Source: a virus. From it: a DNA stretch of 64,000 nt. Each line of letters opens with the position of its first letter. Within the stretch, counting starts at the first letter, position 1. The DNA is taken from positions 122,856 to 186,855 of IMG/VR virus record IMGVR_UViG_3300025121_000776. The stretch is one strand, 5' to 3'. Below, in pieces: positions 52,068 through 59,764 of this stretch. The notes below the pieces were generated by a model. That model was not told the DNA's origin, did no database searches, and saw only the letters and a list, made by a program, of their open reading frames with translations. The position numbers and the translations under genes were made by a program.

Positions 52068-52292
52068 TTAACGCTCTATTCTGGAATTAATAATTTCTGA
52101 AGCATATTTTTTTTCATATTCAGAAAATTCTTTGTGGACTAAAACTTTGTTTTTCAATTCATTTAATTGAGTAATACGCAAACTCACAGGTGTATCATTA
52201 ATATACTTATCTAAGTCAGCCCCAAAACCTTCAATTAAACTAAACTGATTTTGATATCCTAAAATTTTGTCTATTATGTAATCTGTATCCAT
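52068..52292 (-). CDS. Hypothetical protein paired with RHH gene (74 aa)
   Basis: ATG 52292 (MDTDYIIDKILGYQNQF) or an in-frame ATG at 52316; the outer TTG is inside the promoter. Acidic helical protein, 1 nt before the RHH gene. The pair has the size and order of a toxin-antitoxin or repressor operon, but no toxin fold is recognisable. Confidence 0.6.
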   Translation of the reverse strand: MDTDYIIDKILGYQNQFSLIEGFGADLDKYINDTPVSLRITQLNELKNKVLVHKEFSEYEKKYASEIINSRIER

Positions 52293-52308
52293 AATTTGAT
52301 TTTTATAA

Positions 52309-52326
52309 AATTGCATTAGTGCAATT
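52309..52326 (-). promoter_or_regulatory. Candidate operator palindrome
   Basis: AATTGCA-TTAG-TGCAATT, perfect 7-bp inverted repeat directly downstream of the -7 box of the RHH operon. Confidence 0.55.
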
Positions 52327-52331
52327 CTATG

Positions 52332-52362
52332 CAAAATTACAAAAAAGTTTCATTAAAAGCAA
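52332..52362 (-). promoter_or_regulatory. Consensus Bacteroidota promoter of RHH operon
   Basis: Minus strand TTG, 20 nt, TAATTTTG. Nearly the same 40 bp recurs at 63465. Confidence 0.75.
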
Positions 52363-52434
52363 GAAATTTTTAATATATTTTCTTAGAGACCTTCGGTCTT
52401 TGGCCTTTTTATTTCTATAGTGGAACAATTATTT

Positions 52435-52662
52435 TTAAGCCGACTCTATCAACCTTAATAATGACGAAGTTTCAATATCGTAATAAATATGATGTGTTGC
52501 TCCATATGAACCACCAGAGCCATAATAAGCCATCCAGCGAGGGCTATCGTCATTATCTCTACTATAGAACAGTTCAAGTGGACTTTTGCCATGTTGCTTT
52601 GTAAAATAGTCCCATGCTTTTCTTGCATTACCTCTCAATGGTCTTTCAGTGTATACTTTCAT
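52435..52662 (-). CDS. Hypothetical protein (75 aa)
   Basis: MKVYTERPLRGNARKAWDYFTKQHGKSPLELFYSRDNDDSPRWMAYYGSGG..., basic start, aromatic centre. A class 2 CGTAT motif (minus, 52691-52695) lies upstream. Confidence 0.6.
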   Translation of the reverse strand: MKVYTERPLRGNARKAWDYFTKQHGKSPLELFYSRDNDDSPRWMAYYGSGGSYGATHHIYYDIETSSLLRLIESA

Positions 52663-52742
52663 ATATCAACAACTGCTTATTTTAATTATTATACGAAACT
52701 TTCCCCATATAAGTTTCATTTCTCTATGGGGGATTTTGGCTA

Positions 52743-52955
52743 TTATAATCCTAATATTTTTTTAATTATTTCATTAGTTGCCTCCAATAAATCTTCTAAT
52801 GGTTTTATTTGAGCTTCATCGTGGCATTTTAAAATTTCCTGTGCAACTCTTTGTCGATATCCCATGTGTTGATATAAACCTGGCATTGTTCTGTTCGCAT
52901 CAAACCCCGCAGCTATACGTAGGTTGTTTAATTTTTCTTCCATTGATTGTTCCAT
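52743..52955 (-). CDS. Hypothetical helical protein (70 aa)
   Basis: MEQSMEEKLNNLRIAAGFDANRTMPGLYQHMGYRQRVAQEIL..., helical. No family recognised. Confidence 0.6.
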   Translation of the reverse strand: MEQSMEEKLNNLRIAAGFDANRTMPGLYQHMGYRQRVAQEILKCHDEAQIKPLEDLLEATNEIIKKILGL

Positions 52956-52970
52956 GTTGTTTATTTTTAA

Positions 52971-53138
52971 TTACAATGCTATAAATGACCTCCAGGTAAT
53001 ATTGGGATATTGTTTTTCAAACGTTGCAATTGCTAATTCGTTATTTTTTTCAGAAACTTCTACAATTTGAAATTGCATTTTTCCAAACTTATCTTTGTAG
53101 AAGAATTTATATTGTACAGTTAACATTTTTTTCATCAT
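52971..53138 (-). CDS. Small hypothetical protein (55 aa)
   Basis: MMKKMLTVQYKFFYKDKFGKMQFQIVEVSEKNNELAIATFEKQYP..., one alpha-beta unit. Double ATG start. Confidence 0.5.
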   Translation of the reverse strand: MMKKMLTVQYKFFYKDKFGKMQFQIVEVSEKNNELAIATFEKQYPNITWRSFIAL

Positions 53139-53208
53139 TACTGGAGTAATTTAAATTGAGTTATACAAATCATCTTGTTTTCCATATGTATGACATAACT
53201 TCATTAGA

Positions 53209-54225
53209 TTAATCGTATTCGTTAAAGTTCTCTCCTATTAAGGCAAAAATTGCATCATCACTTAAACCATCTAAAAAATGAAAATCAGTATTCTCTGTAA
53301 GTTTATTTTTTGTTAAATGATTTACAACGCCCTTAGCATCTTTAAATAATTCATCTGCATTCTTTCTAAATTGATTTGCCCAGAATTGAAAAAACTTTTC
53401 TGGGTTGGTAGAATAATGGACGTTGTCTTCTTCAAGGTTTTTTTTAATTATTTCTTGAGTTAATAATTGATTGAAATATTTTACAAACTGTTTCTTTTCG
53501 TCTATGGAAATTGAAGATAAATCGTTTAAGACAAATTTATACATTCTTTGAAAATCTTTAAATGGAGCCATCTCTCCAAGTTTAATAATCATTTCATCTT
53601 TTGACAATCCTTTTAGCTTTCTGGACTCTATGTGTAGCATGTGAATCCTTGCGTTTCTCTCCTCTGGCAAATTAAGGTAAAACACATCCATAAATTCCTT
53701 TAGTAAAGGATTGCTGTTTATAAACCCTGGATAACTTAATTTCAACCTTCTATATACGGAATTTAAAATTTTTGTTTTACTCTTTTTATTCAATCTTATG
53801 GCAGCATCAAAAACATGGTGTAATTCATGGGCAAAAACATCCTGTATTTGTTCTGATAAATCTATTTTAAAGTCCCAATTATATATTTTTATATCTATGC
53901 TAGAATCATATTTAATTACATTATCAACTGTTTTCTGAAATACTTTGCCTGTGAATGCCCCAGAAACATAGTTTTCTTTATACTCTTTGTTATGCTTATA
54001 ATTATATACACATACAGCCAATTCGTTTATTAAAATATTGTTTGATAAATCGAAATTATAAGCGGCATTGCAAAACCAGTTTACTTTTTGTGCGTCATTA
54101 ACAAACTCATCTATGTTGGTTTTTATTTTATTCATAAAAAATTTAGATAAATTTTTGGAAATTTCTTCTATTTCTATTACAGCGTGAACCTCTTCATGTA
54201 TTATTTTTCTAATTTTATCTTTCAT
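53209..54225 (-). CDS. HExxH protein, putative metallopeptidase (338 aa)
   Basis: DVFAHELHHVFDA is the zinc-metallopeptidase HExxH motif (residues ~150); downstream NLPEERNARIHMLHIESRK supplies a Glu in the right range for a third ligand. N-terminus MKDKIRKIIHEEVHAVI is the recurrent IRKxIxEE segment. Lytic, processing or host-directed protease are all possible. Confidence 0.65.
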   Translation of the reverse strand: MKDKIRKIIHEEVHAVIEIEEISKNLSKFFMNKIKTNIDEFVNDAQKVNWFCNAAYNFDLSNNILINELAVCVYNYKHNKEYKENYVSGAFTGKVFQKTVDNVIKYDSSIDIKIYNWDFKIDLSEQIQDVFAHELHHVFDAAIRLNKKSKTKILNSVYRRLKLSYPGFINSNPLLKEFMDVFYLNLPEERNARIHMLHIESRKLKGLSKDEMIIKLGEMAPFKDFQRMYKFVLNDLSSISIDEKKQFVKYFNQLLTQEIIKKNLEEDNVHYSTNPEKFFQFWANQFRKNADELFKDAKGVVNHLTKNKLTENTDFHFLDGLSDDAIFALIGENFNEYD

Positions 54226-54346
54226 TTTAAATTTATTTTTATTTATAAAAACGAAAAAAACGCTTTTTAAACCGTTCTTATTTTTCAGTGTCTAATCCTT
54301 GTGTGGTCATATAATTGTTTTTTTTGTTATTGTTTGGAATTATATC

Positions 54347-54685
54347 TTATTTTAATTGATTATATAATGATTTTTCTACTCCTTCTTTTCCATGCAATTT
54401 CACAGCATTATCCATTGTTAGTTTAAATAGTGTTTCTCTATTTTTAAAAGAATCTCTCAAATGGGATGACTGTGTTATAAGGGCAATTAATATTCCTTGC
54501 GGAAGAGATTTATTCGTTGCTGTTAAAAATATTTGGTCACAACATTCTATATTTTCTTGACTTGGAACATCTAATAAATCCCACATCATTTCAATTGTTT
54601 TAGAAATTGATGTATATTTTTTCCCTTCGCCAATCAAATGTTCTATTTCTAAAAAAAAATCTTCTGCAAATGATTGATTATTCAT
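54347..54685 (-). CDS. Hypothetical helical protein (112 aa)
   Basis: Start at 54685 (MNNQSFAEDFFLEIEHLIGEG); the longer frame runs through the promoter at 54706. Helical with CC pair. Unknown. Confidence 0.65.
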   Translation of the reverse strand: MNNQSFAEDFFLEIEHLIGEGKKYTSISKTIEMMWDLLDVPSQENIECCDQIFLTATNKSLPQGILIALITQSSHLRDSFKNRETLFKLTMDNAVKLHGKEGVEKSLYNQLK

Positions 54686-54705
54686 ATAATTGTTTTTATT
54701 ATATG

Positions 54706-54735
54706 CAAAGGTATAAAAAGTTTTGATAAAAACAA
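54706..54735 (-). promoter_or_regulatory. Consensus Bacteroidota promoter
   Basis: Minus strand TTG, 19 nt, TACCTTTG (54713-54706). It fixes the start of the 54347 gene at 54685. Confidence 0.75.
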
Positions 54736-54772
54736 AAATCCCCACAGCTTTTATTTATTGTGGGGATTTTCT
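54736..54772. terminator. Bidirectional terminator, repeated at 56338
   Basis: AATCCCCACA/TGTGGGGATT stem with loop GCTTTTATTTAT. A near copy (same loop) lies at 56338-56368. Confidence 0.8.
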
Positions 54773-54797
54773 TATACTAATAATGATACTATAATTA

Positions 54798-56207
54798 TTA
54801 TTTTTCAAACCATTTATAATTGTCAACTACTTCTATTATCCAATCACCATTACCTTCAAGTTCTTTGGCCTTAACTTCATCAGTAGTTACAACAGTTTCC
54901 CCAACTAACCCAGGTTTAGGAGTACACACAAAAGTTTTTGAGTTGACATTTTCTAATTCAGCAATACATTTATCAAGATATTCTTGGCCAGAGGGATTTA
55001 ATCCTGTTTTCAATTTTCTAAGTTTCTCTGATAAAGTAAGTTTATTAAGATTATCGATAATTATATAATCTGGAAATTCTTCGGTTGAGTTGTTTAGTTC
55101 AGTAATACATTTGTCAAGATAATCTTGATTTGCGGCTGGTCTGCCAGATTTCAATTGCTCAAATATTTCAGATAAATTAAATTTTGAAGGTGAATTCATT
55201 ATTTCTCTGTATCTTTCAGCTCTTTGTTGCCCAATGGATTTTTTGCTTGGAAATTTACCAATCTGTGTTAAATAATTGCCAGATAATTTAAAATCATTTG
55301 CTTGGCTCCATTCAGTAGTAACAATAATTTTTCCATCTGTACCAGTACTTGTTAAAACATAACATTCATCAGCTTCTAATGGGCGCAATGTTCCTTCATC
55401 ACAAACAGGTTCTAGTTCTTGGAACTCACACCATCTTCCGTGTCCTTTGGGAATTTTTGGGAAATTACATACAATAACATCATGAATTTTATCAGTAAAC
55501 CATATCATATAACTATTAGTTGGTTTATTGAAGGCTATTACTTTTCCCTCTTTATTTAAAGCTGGTGGATAATCTCCTCCTATACATTTCACCATTGAAT
55601 CGGTTTCGAACACCTGTTCAATTTGGCAAAAGTCTTCAACGCAAACACTATCTATATCGTATACTGTAGTATAATCGACATCCATTTCAGCATTTGGGTC
55701 TGACGGGCTTGATACTGGGACATGCAAATCGTACCTAACCTTGCTTTTTGTAAATTTAACTGCTTTAACAAGGCAATGCTCAATTTTATTCCCATTAAAG
55801 AAATTTAAATTTACCATTTCATCAATTGCATATCTGGAAGGATAAAGCGTATGAAGCTTTTTTGGAATTCCGCCCATATAATTGGTACATGACCAATTGA
55901 GAGTGTTATCTAATTTAGAATCTTCAACAACTTCTTCGTTGTAAATTGCAAATCTAATATGCCCTTCAAAGAGGCTTGTTTTGGAAATATACAAATGAGT
56001 AAATTTTCCATACGTATCTTCAAGTTTTTTAAATCCTTCGAGAGAAATGATGCTTAAATCTAAACTTCTGTAAGGAGAATTTTCTTTGGTAATTCTACCT
56101 TCTTTGTCAATAGAAACAGGACACCAGTTTACATACTCTACTTTAACTCCGTTTTCTACAAATTTTTGAATTTGTTCTTCAATTTGTTTTTTTATTGGTT
56201 TTTTCAT
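54798..56207 (-). CDS. Large hypothetical protein (469 aa)
   Basis: ATG 56207 (MKKPIKKQIEEQIQKF) preferred over the TTG at 56234. N-terminal ~350 residues beta-rich with conserved-looking Cys/Trp; C-terminal two copies of a helical unit ending YLDKCI(T/A)EL(N/E)N. No family recognised. Own host-type promoter at 56290. Confidence 0.65.
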   Translation of the reverse strand: MKKPIKKQIEEQIQKFVENGVKVEYVNWCPVSIDKEGRITKENSPYRSLDLSIISLEGFKKLEDTYGKFTHLYISKTSLFEGHIRFAIYNEEVVEDSKLDNTLNWSCTNYMGGIPKKLHTLYPSRYAIDEMVNLNFFNGNKIEHCLVKAVKFTKSKVRYDLHVPVSSPSDPNAEMDVDYTTVYDIDSVCVEDFCQIEQVFETDSMVKCIGGDYPPALNKEGKVIAFNKPTNSYMIWFTDKIHDVIVCNFPKIPKGHGRWCEFQELEPVCDEGTLRPLEADECYVLTSTGTDGKIIVTTEWSQANDFKLSGNYLTQIGKFPSKKSIGQQRAERYREIMNSPSKFNLSEIFEQLKSGRPAANQDYLDKCITELNNSTEEFPDYIIIDNLNKLTLSEKLRKLKTGLNPSGQEYLDKCIAELENVNSKTFVCTPKPGLVGETVVTTDEVKAKELEGNGDWIIEVVDNYKWFEK

Positions 56208-56289
56208 GCTGTTCTTTGGCTGCCTATACGCCAAAAGGTTTTAGTTAATGGTTTGTTTTTGTCAGTTGCCTTTACACTAACAGGTAAAG

Positions 56290-56320
56290 CAAAGATATAA
56301 AATAATTCTGAGAAAGTCAA
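56290..56320 (-). promoter_or_regulatory. Consensus Bacteroidota promoter
   Basis: Minus strand TTG, 20 nt, TATCTTTG (56297-56290). Confidence 0.7.
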
Positions 56321-56337
56321 GTTTTTAGCAAAAATAA

Positions 56338-56370
56338 AAATCCCACAGCTTTTATTTATTGTGGGGATGA
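56338..56370. terminator. Hairpin, near copy of 54736
   Basis: ATCCCACA...TGTGGGGAT with the same GCTTTTATTTAT loop. Confidence 0.65.
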
Positions 56371-56430
56371 ATCATGTTCCAAGGCAGAGCCTTTTGTATT
56401 AAATTCACTTTAGAGTTAGCAGTAATAATT

Positions 56431-56613
56431 TTATCTTGCCGCCACACCTGAGTTTTTAACAATAGGGTTTTCAACAAAATCTTTTATGTTATCACCCAAA
56501 CACATAAGTTGTACTGCCATTAAATCACCATCAATGTTTTCGTTTGAAATTGCTATGATTTTTTCACACACTTTTTTTAAGTTGTCAAAATTTTCTGTTG
56601 TAAATGTTTTCAT
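56431..56613 (-). CDS. Small hypothetical protein (60 aa)
   Basis: ATG 56613 (MKTFTTENFDNLKKVCEKIIAISNENIDG...). Follows hairpin site S1. Helical; unknown. Confidence 0.6.
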   Translation of the reverse strand: MKTFTTENFDNLKKVCEKIIAISNENIDGDLMAVQLMCLGDNIKDFVENPIVKNSGVAAR

Positions 56614-56673
56614 TTTATTTATGTTTTTTATATTTACGAGTATCCCACGCTCAAAAAGGATAAATTTACATAC

Positions 56674-56727
56674 TGCTAATAAAGTGTAAAAAACATTAAA
56701 ACGATTTTTTACACCCAACCGTTAAAA
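56674..56727 (-). repeat. attC-like hairpin site S1
   Basis: + strand view: GCTAAT core, 3 nt, arm GTGTAAAAAA, loop CATTAAAACGA, arm TTTTTTACAC (perfect 10 bp), 6 nt CCAACC, core GTTAAAA. Loop is identical to that of S5. Confidence 0.55.
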
Positions 56728-56756
56728 ATGTTTTCATATTGACCTTTGGCTTTTTT

Positions 56757-56963
56757 TTAACTAAATAATGCATTTACTCCCAAAAACATTAAACAACATA
56801 AAAATATTAAACAGGCAATTGCCAGCCAGCAGATTATTCCATATAAGCTTGACATTAATTGTTCTATCCAGTCTTCATCAAATGTGTTTAAAACTGAATT
56901 TCCCATGAAGTAAGCTCCTCCAAAAAATACTATAATTGCTAGTGTAGTAAAAAATGTTATCAT
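56757..56963 (-). CDS. Two-pass membrane protein (68 aa)
   Basis: MITFFTTLAIIVFFGGAYF and YGIICWLAIACLIFLCCLMFLGV are membrane segments. Coupled to the gene upstream by ATGA overlap. Confidence 0.6.
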   Translation of the reverse strand: MITFFTTLAIIVFFGGAYFMGNSVLNTFDEDWIEQLMSSLYGIICWLAIACLIFLCCLMFLGVNALFS

Positions 56964-57184
56964 AATTTTTGGTTTTTGTTTAATTTTAAATCATTTATCA
57001 AATCAGGAAGCCCTTCTTGTGAGATAAAATCTAAACGACTTTTTAGTTGAGCAACCTCTTTTTTTATGTTTATTTCTTTTTCGCAACAAACGCATTTCAT
57101 TGGGATAACCTTAATTGTAGTTGAAGTTGGTTTGCTCCTATGTTTGAAACTTTTGTGAATTTTTTTAGTTATTTTCATCTTCAT
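56960..57184 (-). CDS. Small Cys-pair protein (74 aa)
   Basis: MKMKITKKIHKSFKHRSKPTSTTIKVIPMKCVCCEKEINIKKEVAQLKSRL...; basic tail, CxCC, then a coiled helix. Confidence 0.6.
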   Translation of the reverse strand: MKMKITKKIHKSFKHRSKPTSTTIKVIPMKCVCCEKEINIKKEVAQLKSRLDFISQEGLPDLINDLKLNKNQKL

Positions 57185-57192
57185 TTTATTGG

Positions 57193-57270
57193 TTATACGA
57201 AATTCTCGCCCAAATGTTTTAAATAGTTCAATTTTTGTTCACAAATTCCGTAGCAATTGGTCTTTTTCAT
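57193..57270 (-). CDS. Very short ORF (25 aa)
   Basis: MKKTNCYGICEQKLNYLKHLGENFV; its stop region CGTATAACCAATAAA doubles as promoter/leader of the next gene and equals the leader used in the + array. Confidence 0.35.
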   Translation of the reverse strand: MKKTNCYGICEQKLNYLKHLGENFV

Positions 57271-57549
57271 GATAAAACTATTTAATTATCAATTGTTTAA
57301 AAACACTTGTTGATATATAGGAGTTATGTGCCATTTTGCTGTCATTCAAGCCCTTTAACAACTCCACATGCACCCGTGCATATGTAATTTCGGGCTTTCA
57401 TTCCTTAAACGCAAAACGTGCCCCTCGCTCAAAAATCCCAACACACCACATAACATGGGCTTATGGCTATATTGTCTGTGTTTCATCTTTAGTTTCATTG
57501 GTTAATAATAAAAAAGAAAAGCCAACCCTCGTCAGCTTTTCAAGCTGTT
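57271..57549. other. Gene-free hairpin-rich stretch
   Basis: Bounded on + by GTTATGTG (57324) and CACATAAC (57447-57454). Inside, AAGCCC/GGGCTT and GCAC/GTGC arms and several imperfect stems; more GC-rich than its neighbours. No ORF. It has the place of a cassette without a gene. Confidence 0.4.
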
Positions 57550-58025
57550 TTATTTTACTTCTGACCATATATTCATGGCTACATAAGGAGTTCCTCTGTA
57601 TAATACAGTTATAAACTCTGATTTATCCCATGTGCTAACACAACTGAAATATTCTAACATATATGGCTCTGATATTATTTCTACTATTTCACCAGTTTTT
57701 CCGCTAAATCCTGCTAAATTTGATTTTTCGCCTGTTAAAAGATTTTTTTGTTGTGAGTTATCGCATAATATAACTTTTTTCCCAATTATACTATTTCTTC
57801 TATCTCCATATTTAGGCACAAAACATTGAGGAAATAATACTTCTAATACTTTTTTAGCTTCCGTAGAAGATTCTGATGCTAAAATTACTTTTTCTCTTAA
57901 AACTTCTAATTTTTCCATTTTTTTAGTTTTTAATTTATTTTTAAAAATCCACCTTATTTTTCTTTTTTTACTCAGTTTTTCAATCAATATTTCGTTAATA
58001 CAGCCATAAGCCCCGTTCGTTAGCC
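57448..58025 (-). repeat. attC-like site S2 enclosing a whole gene
   Basis: + view: core ACATAAC, 2 nt, 17-nt arm 57457-57473 (GGGCTTATGGCT...), ~520-nt loop, complementary arm 57997-58013 (16 of 17 match, the other a wobble), 5 nt CGTTC, core GTTAGCC. The loop carries the 57550 gene. Confidence 0.6.
57550..57918 (-). CDS. Hypothetical protein inside site S2 (122 aa)
   Basis: ATG 57918 (MEKLEVLREKVILASESSTEAKKVLEVLFPQCFVPKYGDRRN...). An open frame continues upstream across the site but lacks ATG. Alpha-beta; TGxxG segments (SGKTGEIVEI). Unknown. Confidence 0.6.
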   Translation of the reverse strand: MEKLEVLREKVILASESSTEAKKVLEVLFPQCFVPKYGDRRNSIIGKKVILCDNSQQKNLLTGEKSNLAGFSGKTGEIVEIISEPYMLEYFSCVSTWDKSEFITVLYRGTPYVAMNIWSEVK

Positions 58026-58229
58026 ACAATTAAAAGAGATTGCAGCTTCCATTCTATTGTATAAGTCTTCGCTAATCACAGGGTCATCCCAAGCACCAGC
58101 AGTAATGCTAAAAATCTCTTTTAACAGTTCGCTGTGCTGGCTAACAACAGATAAACGCAACTTTAATTTTTCGTTTTCTGCTTTTAATTTAGCTATTTCG
58201 TCTTGTAATTCTTCTTCGTATCCAAACAT
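58020..58229 (-). CDS. Coiled-coil protein starting inside S3 (69 aa)
   Basis: MFGYEEELQDEIAKLKAENEKLKLRL is a clear coiled coil; the following VVSQHSELL crosses the right arm and core of S3. Its TAA stop lies in the S2 core GGCTAAC. Confidence 0.55.
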   Translation of the reverse strand: MFGYEEELQDEIAKLKAENEKLKLRLSVVSQHSELLKEIFSITAGAWDDPVISEDLYNRMEAAISFNCG

Positions 58230-58278
58230 AATTTTGTTATTTAAAAATTAAAACTTCGTTTATCTGCAACCGTTATAC
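58139..58278 (-). repeat. attC-like hairpin site S3
   Basis: + view: GGCTAAC, AA, CAGATAAACG (58148-58157), ~99-nt loop, CGTTTATCTG (58257-58266, perfect 10 bp), CAACC, GTTATAC. Confidence 0.65.
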
Positions 58279-58283
58279 ACAAT

Positions 58284-58505
58284 TTAATTTTTAGGAAGTT
58301 TGTATTCAACAATCATCCCACCATTTTCAGTGTGTGTTACTTTGGTTTCTATATCAGGATGGTGTGGGCATTGAAGTGGTTCTTCCAATCCACGTTCTTG
58401 TTTTTTGTGCCATCTAATAGATTCTGCTCGTGCATCATCAATTGTTGAATACAAACCGTGTTTAACAAGCGATTTTGCGTAATTTTCTACTTTTTCGTTA
58501 TTCAT
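58284..58505 (-). CDS. Small hypothetical protein (73 aa)
   Basis: MNNEKVENYAKSLVKHGLYSTIDDARAESIRWHKKQERGLEEPLQCPHHPDIE...; the start resembles a short helical fold, with CPHH as possible metal site. Cassette gene between S4 and S3. Confidence 0.6.
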   Translation of the reverse strand: MNNEKVENYAKSLVKHGLYSTIDDARAESIRWHKKQERGLEEPLQCPHHPDIETKVTHTENGGMIVEYKLPKN

Positions 58506-58538
58506 ATATTTTGTGTTTTAAATTAAAAATTAAACTGT

Positions 58539-58624
58539 GTATAACAGCAAATATAAGAAATAAATTTTAAATTATCTAATTTTTTATAGGTAAAATTTAC
58601 TTCTCATATTTGCAAACGTTATAA
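58539..58624 (-). repeat. attC-like hairpin site S4
   Basis: + view: GTATAAC, AG, 22-nt arm from 58548 (CAAATATAAG...), 21-nt loop, 22-nt arm to 58613 (20 of 22 pair), CAAAC, GTTATAA. Confidence 0.7.
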
Positions 58625-58639
58625 GTAATAAAACAAAAA

Positions 58640-58801
58640 TTATGATTGTTTATTTTCTTCTCTTTTCAATTCATCAGAAATCATAGTATTGATACATTCA
58701 CCAATCCATTTAATATTATCATCACCTATTTGCACTCTGTTTTTCAAATCATTTAAGATTTCTTCTTTTCTTTTTTCTAATTCTTGTTTTGTTGTTTTCA
58801 T
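58640..58801 (-). CDS. Small hypothetical protein (53 aa)
   Basis: MKTTKQELEKRKEEILNDLKNRVQIGDDNIKWIGECINTMISDEL...; helical. Cassette gene between S5 and S4; shorter than usual ORF cut-offs. Confidence 0.55.
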   Translation of the reverse strand: MKTTKQELEKRKEEILNDLKNRVQIGDDNIKWIGECINTMISDELKREENKQS

Positions 58802-58842
58802 AATTTCATTTATTTAATTTGTATAATTTTTGTTTTACATAC

Positions 58843-58896
58843 TTATAACAACAAATAAAACACATTAAAACGATGTTTTATTTGCAGCCGTTAGGC
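58843..58896 (-). repeat. attC-like hairpin site S5 (best example)
   Basis: + view: TTATAAC, AA, CAAATAAAACA, loop CATTAAAACGA, TGTTTTATTTG (perfect 11 bp), CAGCC, GTTAGGC. 54 bp in all. Confidence 0.75.
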
Positions 58897-58906
58897 ATAA
58901 TAAAAA

Positions 58907-59083
58907 TTATTGCCCACGCACAATTTTACGCTCATCTATTTCAGCAAAATCAGTTTCCGTATAACATGACCTGCCAATAAACCATTTTTTGTTTTCATAT
59001 TCTGCAACTGTCCATTTTCCTGGTTCTTTTGCCCATGTTATTGCAAATGTTTTTACCCAATAAAATCCGTTTTTCCTTTTCAT
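58907..59083 (-). CDS. Small hypothetical protein (58 aa)
   Basis: MKRKNGFYWVKTFAITWAKEPGKWTVAEYENKKWFIGRSCYTETDFAEIDERKIVRGQ; a pattern common in small phage proteins (WVxxxxxWxxAxYxxxxWxxxG). Cassette gene between S6 and S5. Confidence 0.65.
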   Translation of the reverse strand: MKRKNGFYWVKTFAITWAKEPGKWTVAEYENKKWFIGRSCYTETDFAEIDERKIVRGQ

Positions 59084-59102
59084 AAAAATAATTTTTACAG
59101 AT

Positions 59103-59220
59103 GCCTAACATGCAATATAAAACATACCTGTCGTGCATCTTTGATTAATACTATGTTTATTAATATCGTCATTCTAATTTAGTTCTGTGTTGGCACGTTT
59201 CATACACGCAACCGTTATAA
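59103..59220 (-). repeat. attC-like hairpin site S6
   Basis: + view: GCCTAAC, AT, arm 59112-59128, ~63-nt loop, arm 59192-59208 (11 of 17 exact, 4 wobble), CAACC, GTTATAA. Shares its last core with S7. Confidence 0.55.
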
Positions 59221-59292
59221 CCAATACCACATACCGAAAGCAATCACCATAATTACAATGATTACAATGATACATATCGCCAACCGTTAGCT
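59215..59292 (-). repeat. attC-like hairpin site S7
   Basis: + view: TTATAAC (overlapping the GTTATAA of S6 by six bases), CA, imperfect arms, CAACC, GTTAGCT. Confidence 0.5.
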
Positions 59293-59339
59293 GCAATTTA
59301 ATTTTAATTTGCCACCGCTCTTTGAATTTTTCAAACCCA

Positions 59340-59753
59340 TTAGAATTTTTTACCTCCATATTTAAATCCTCTTGTTTCATTGTATGCCATTTTTAATTTA
59401 ATATGGTTTTCAATATCAATATTTAATTTACCACATAAATCAAGCAATCTAATTATTGAATCAGCGATTTCATCTTCAAAAGAGTCTTTTATTTTTTCTT
59501 CGAATAACAATTTAAATTTAATATTATCTTTTTCACAACAAGGTATATCAGAATTGACATAATATAAAGTTTCATTTAAAACAGGTGTCAAATCAGCATA
59601 CTTATCTTTCCTAAATGCCTCAAATGCCTCTGATATTTCAGAATGAATTAACGCAATCCTTAAAGGTACATCATTATTGTCAAATCCAGCACTTACAACA
59701 AATTTATTAAATTGTTTACTTAATAAATTCAAACCTTTTACATTGTATTCCAT
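59340..59753 (-). CDS. MazG-like nucleotide pyrophosphohydrolase (137 aa)
   Basis: IALIHSEISEAFEAFRKDKYADL carries the ExxE metal site of the MazG/all-alpha NTP-PPase fold, and SFEDEIADSIIRLLDLCGKLNIDIENHIKLKMAYNETRGFKYGGKKF the second EExxD helix and family C-terminus. Hydrolyses noncanonical or excess NTPs (or ppGpp) in relatives; frequent in phages. Confidence 0.85.
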   Translation of the reverse strand: MEYNVKGLNLLSKQFNKFVVSAGFDNNDVPLRIALIHSEISEAFEAFRKDKYADLTPVLNETLYYVNSDIPCCEKDNIKFKLLFEEKIKDSFEDEIADSIIRLLDLCGKLNIDIENHIKLKMAYNETRGFKYGGKKF

Positions 59754-59764
59754 TTTTTATATTG

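Noticed and set aside
59174-59380. Minus-strand ORF of 68 codons
   Set aside because: It is made almost wholly of the overlapping hairpin sites S6 and S7 plus the end of the MazG-like gene; its Cys/His pattern comes from repeated hairpin sequence.
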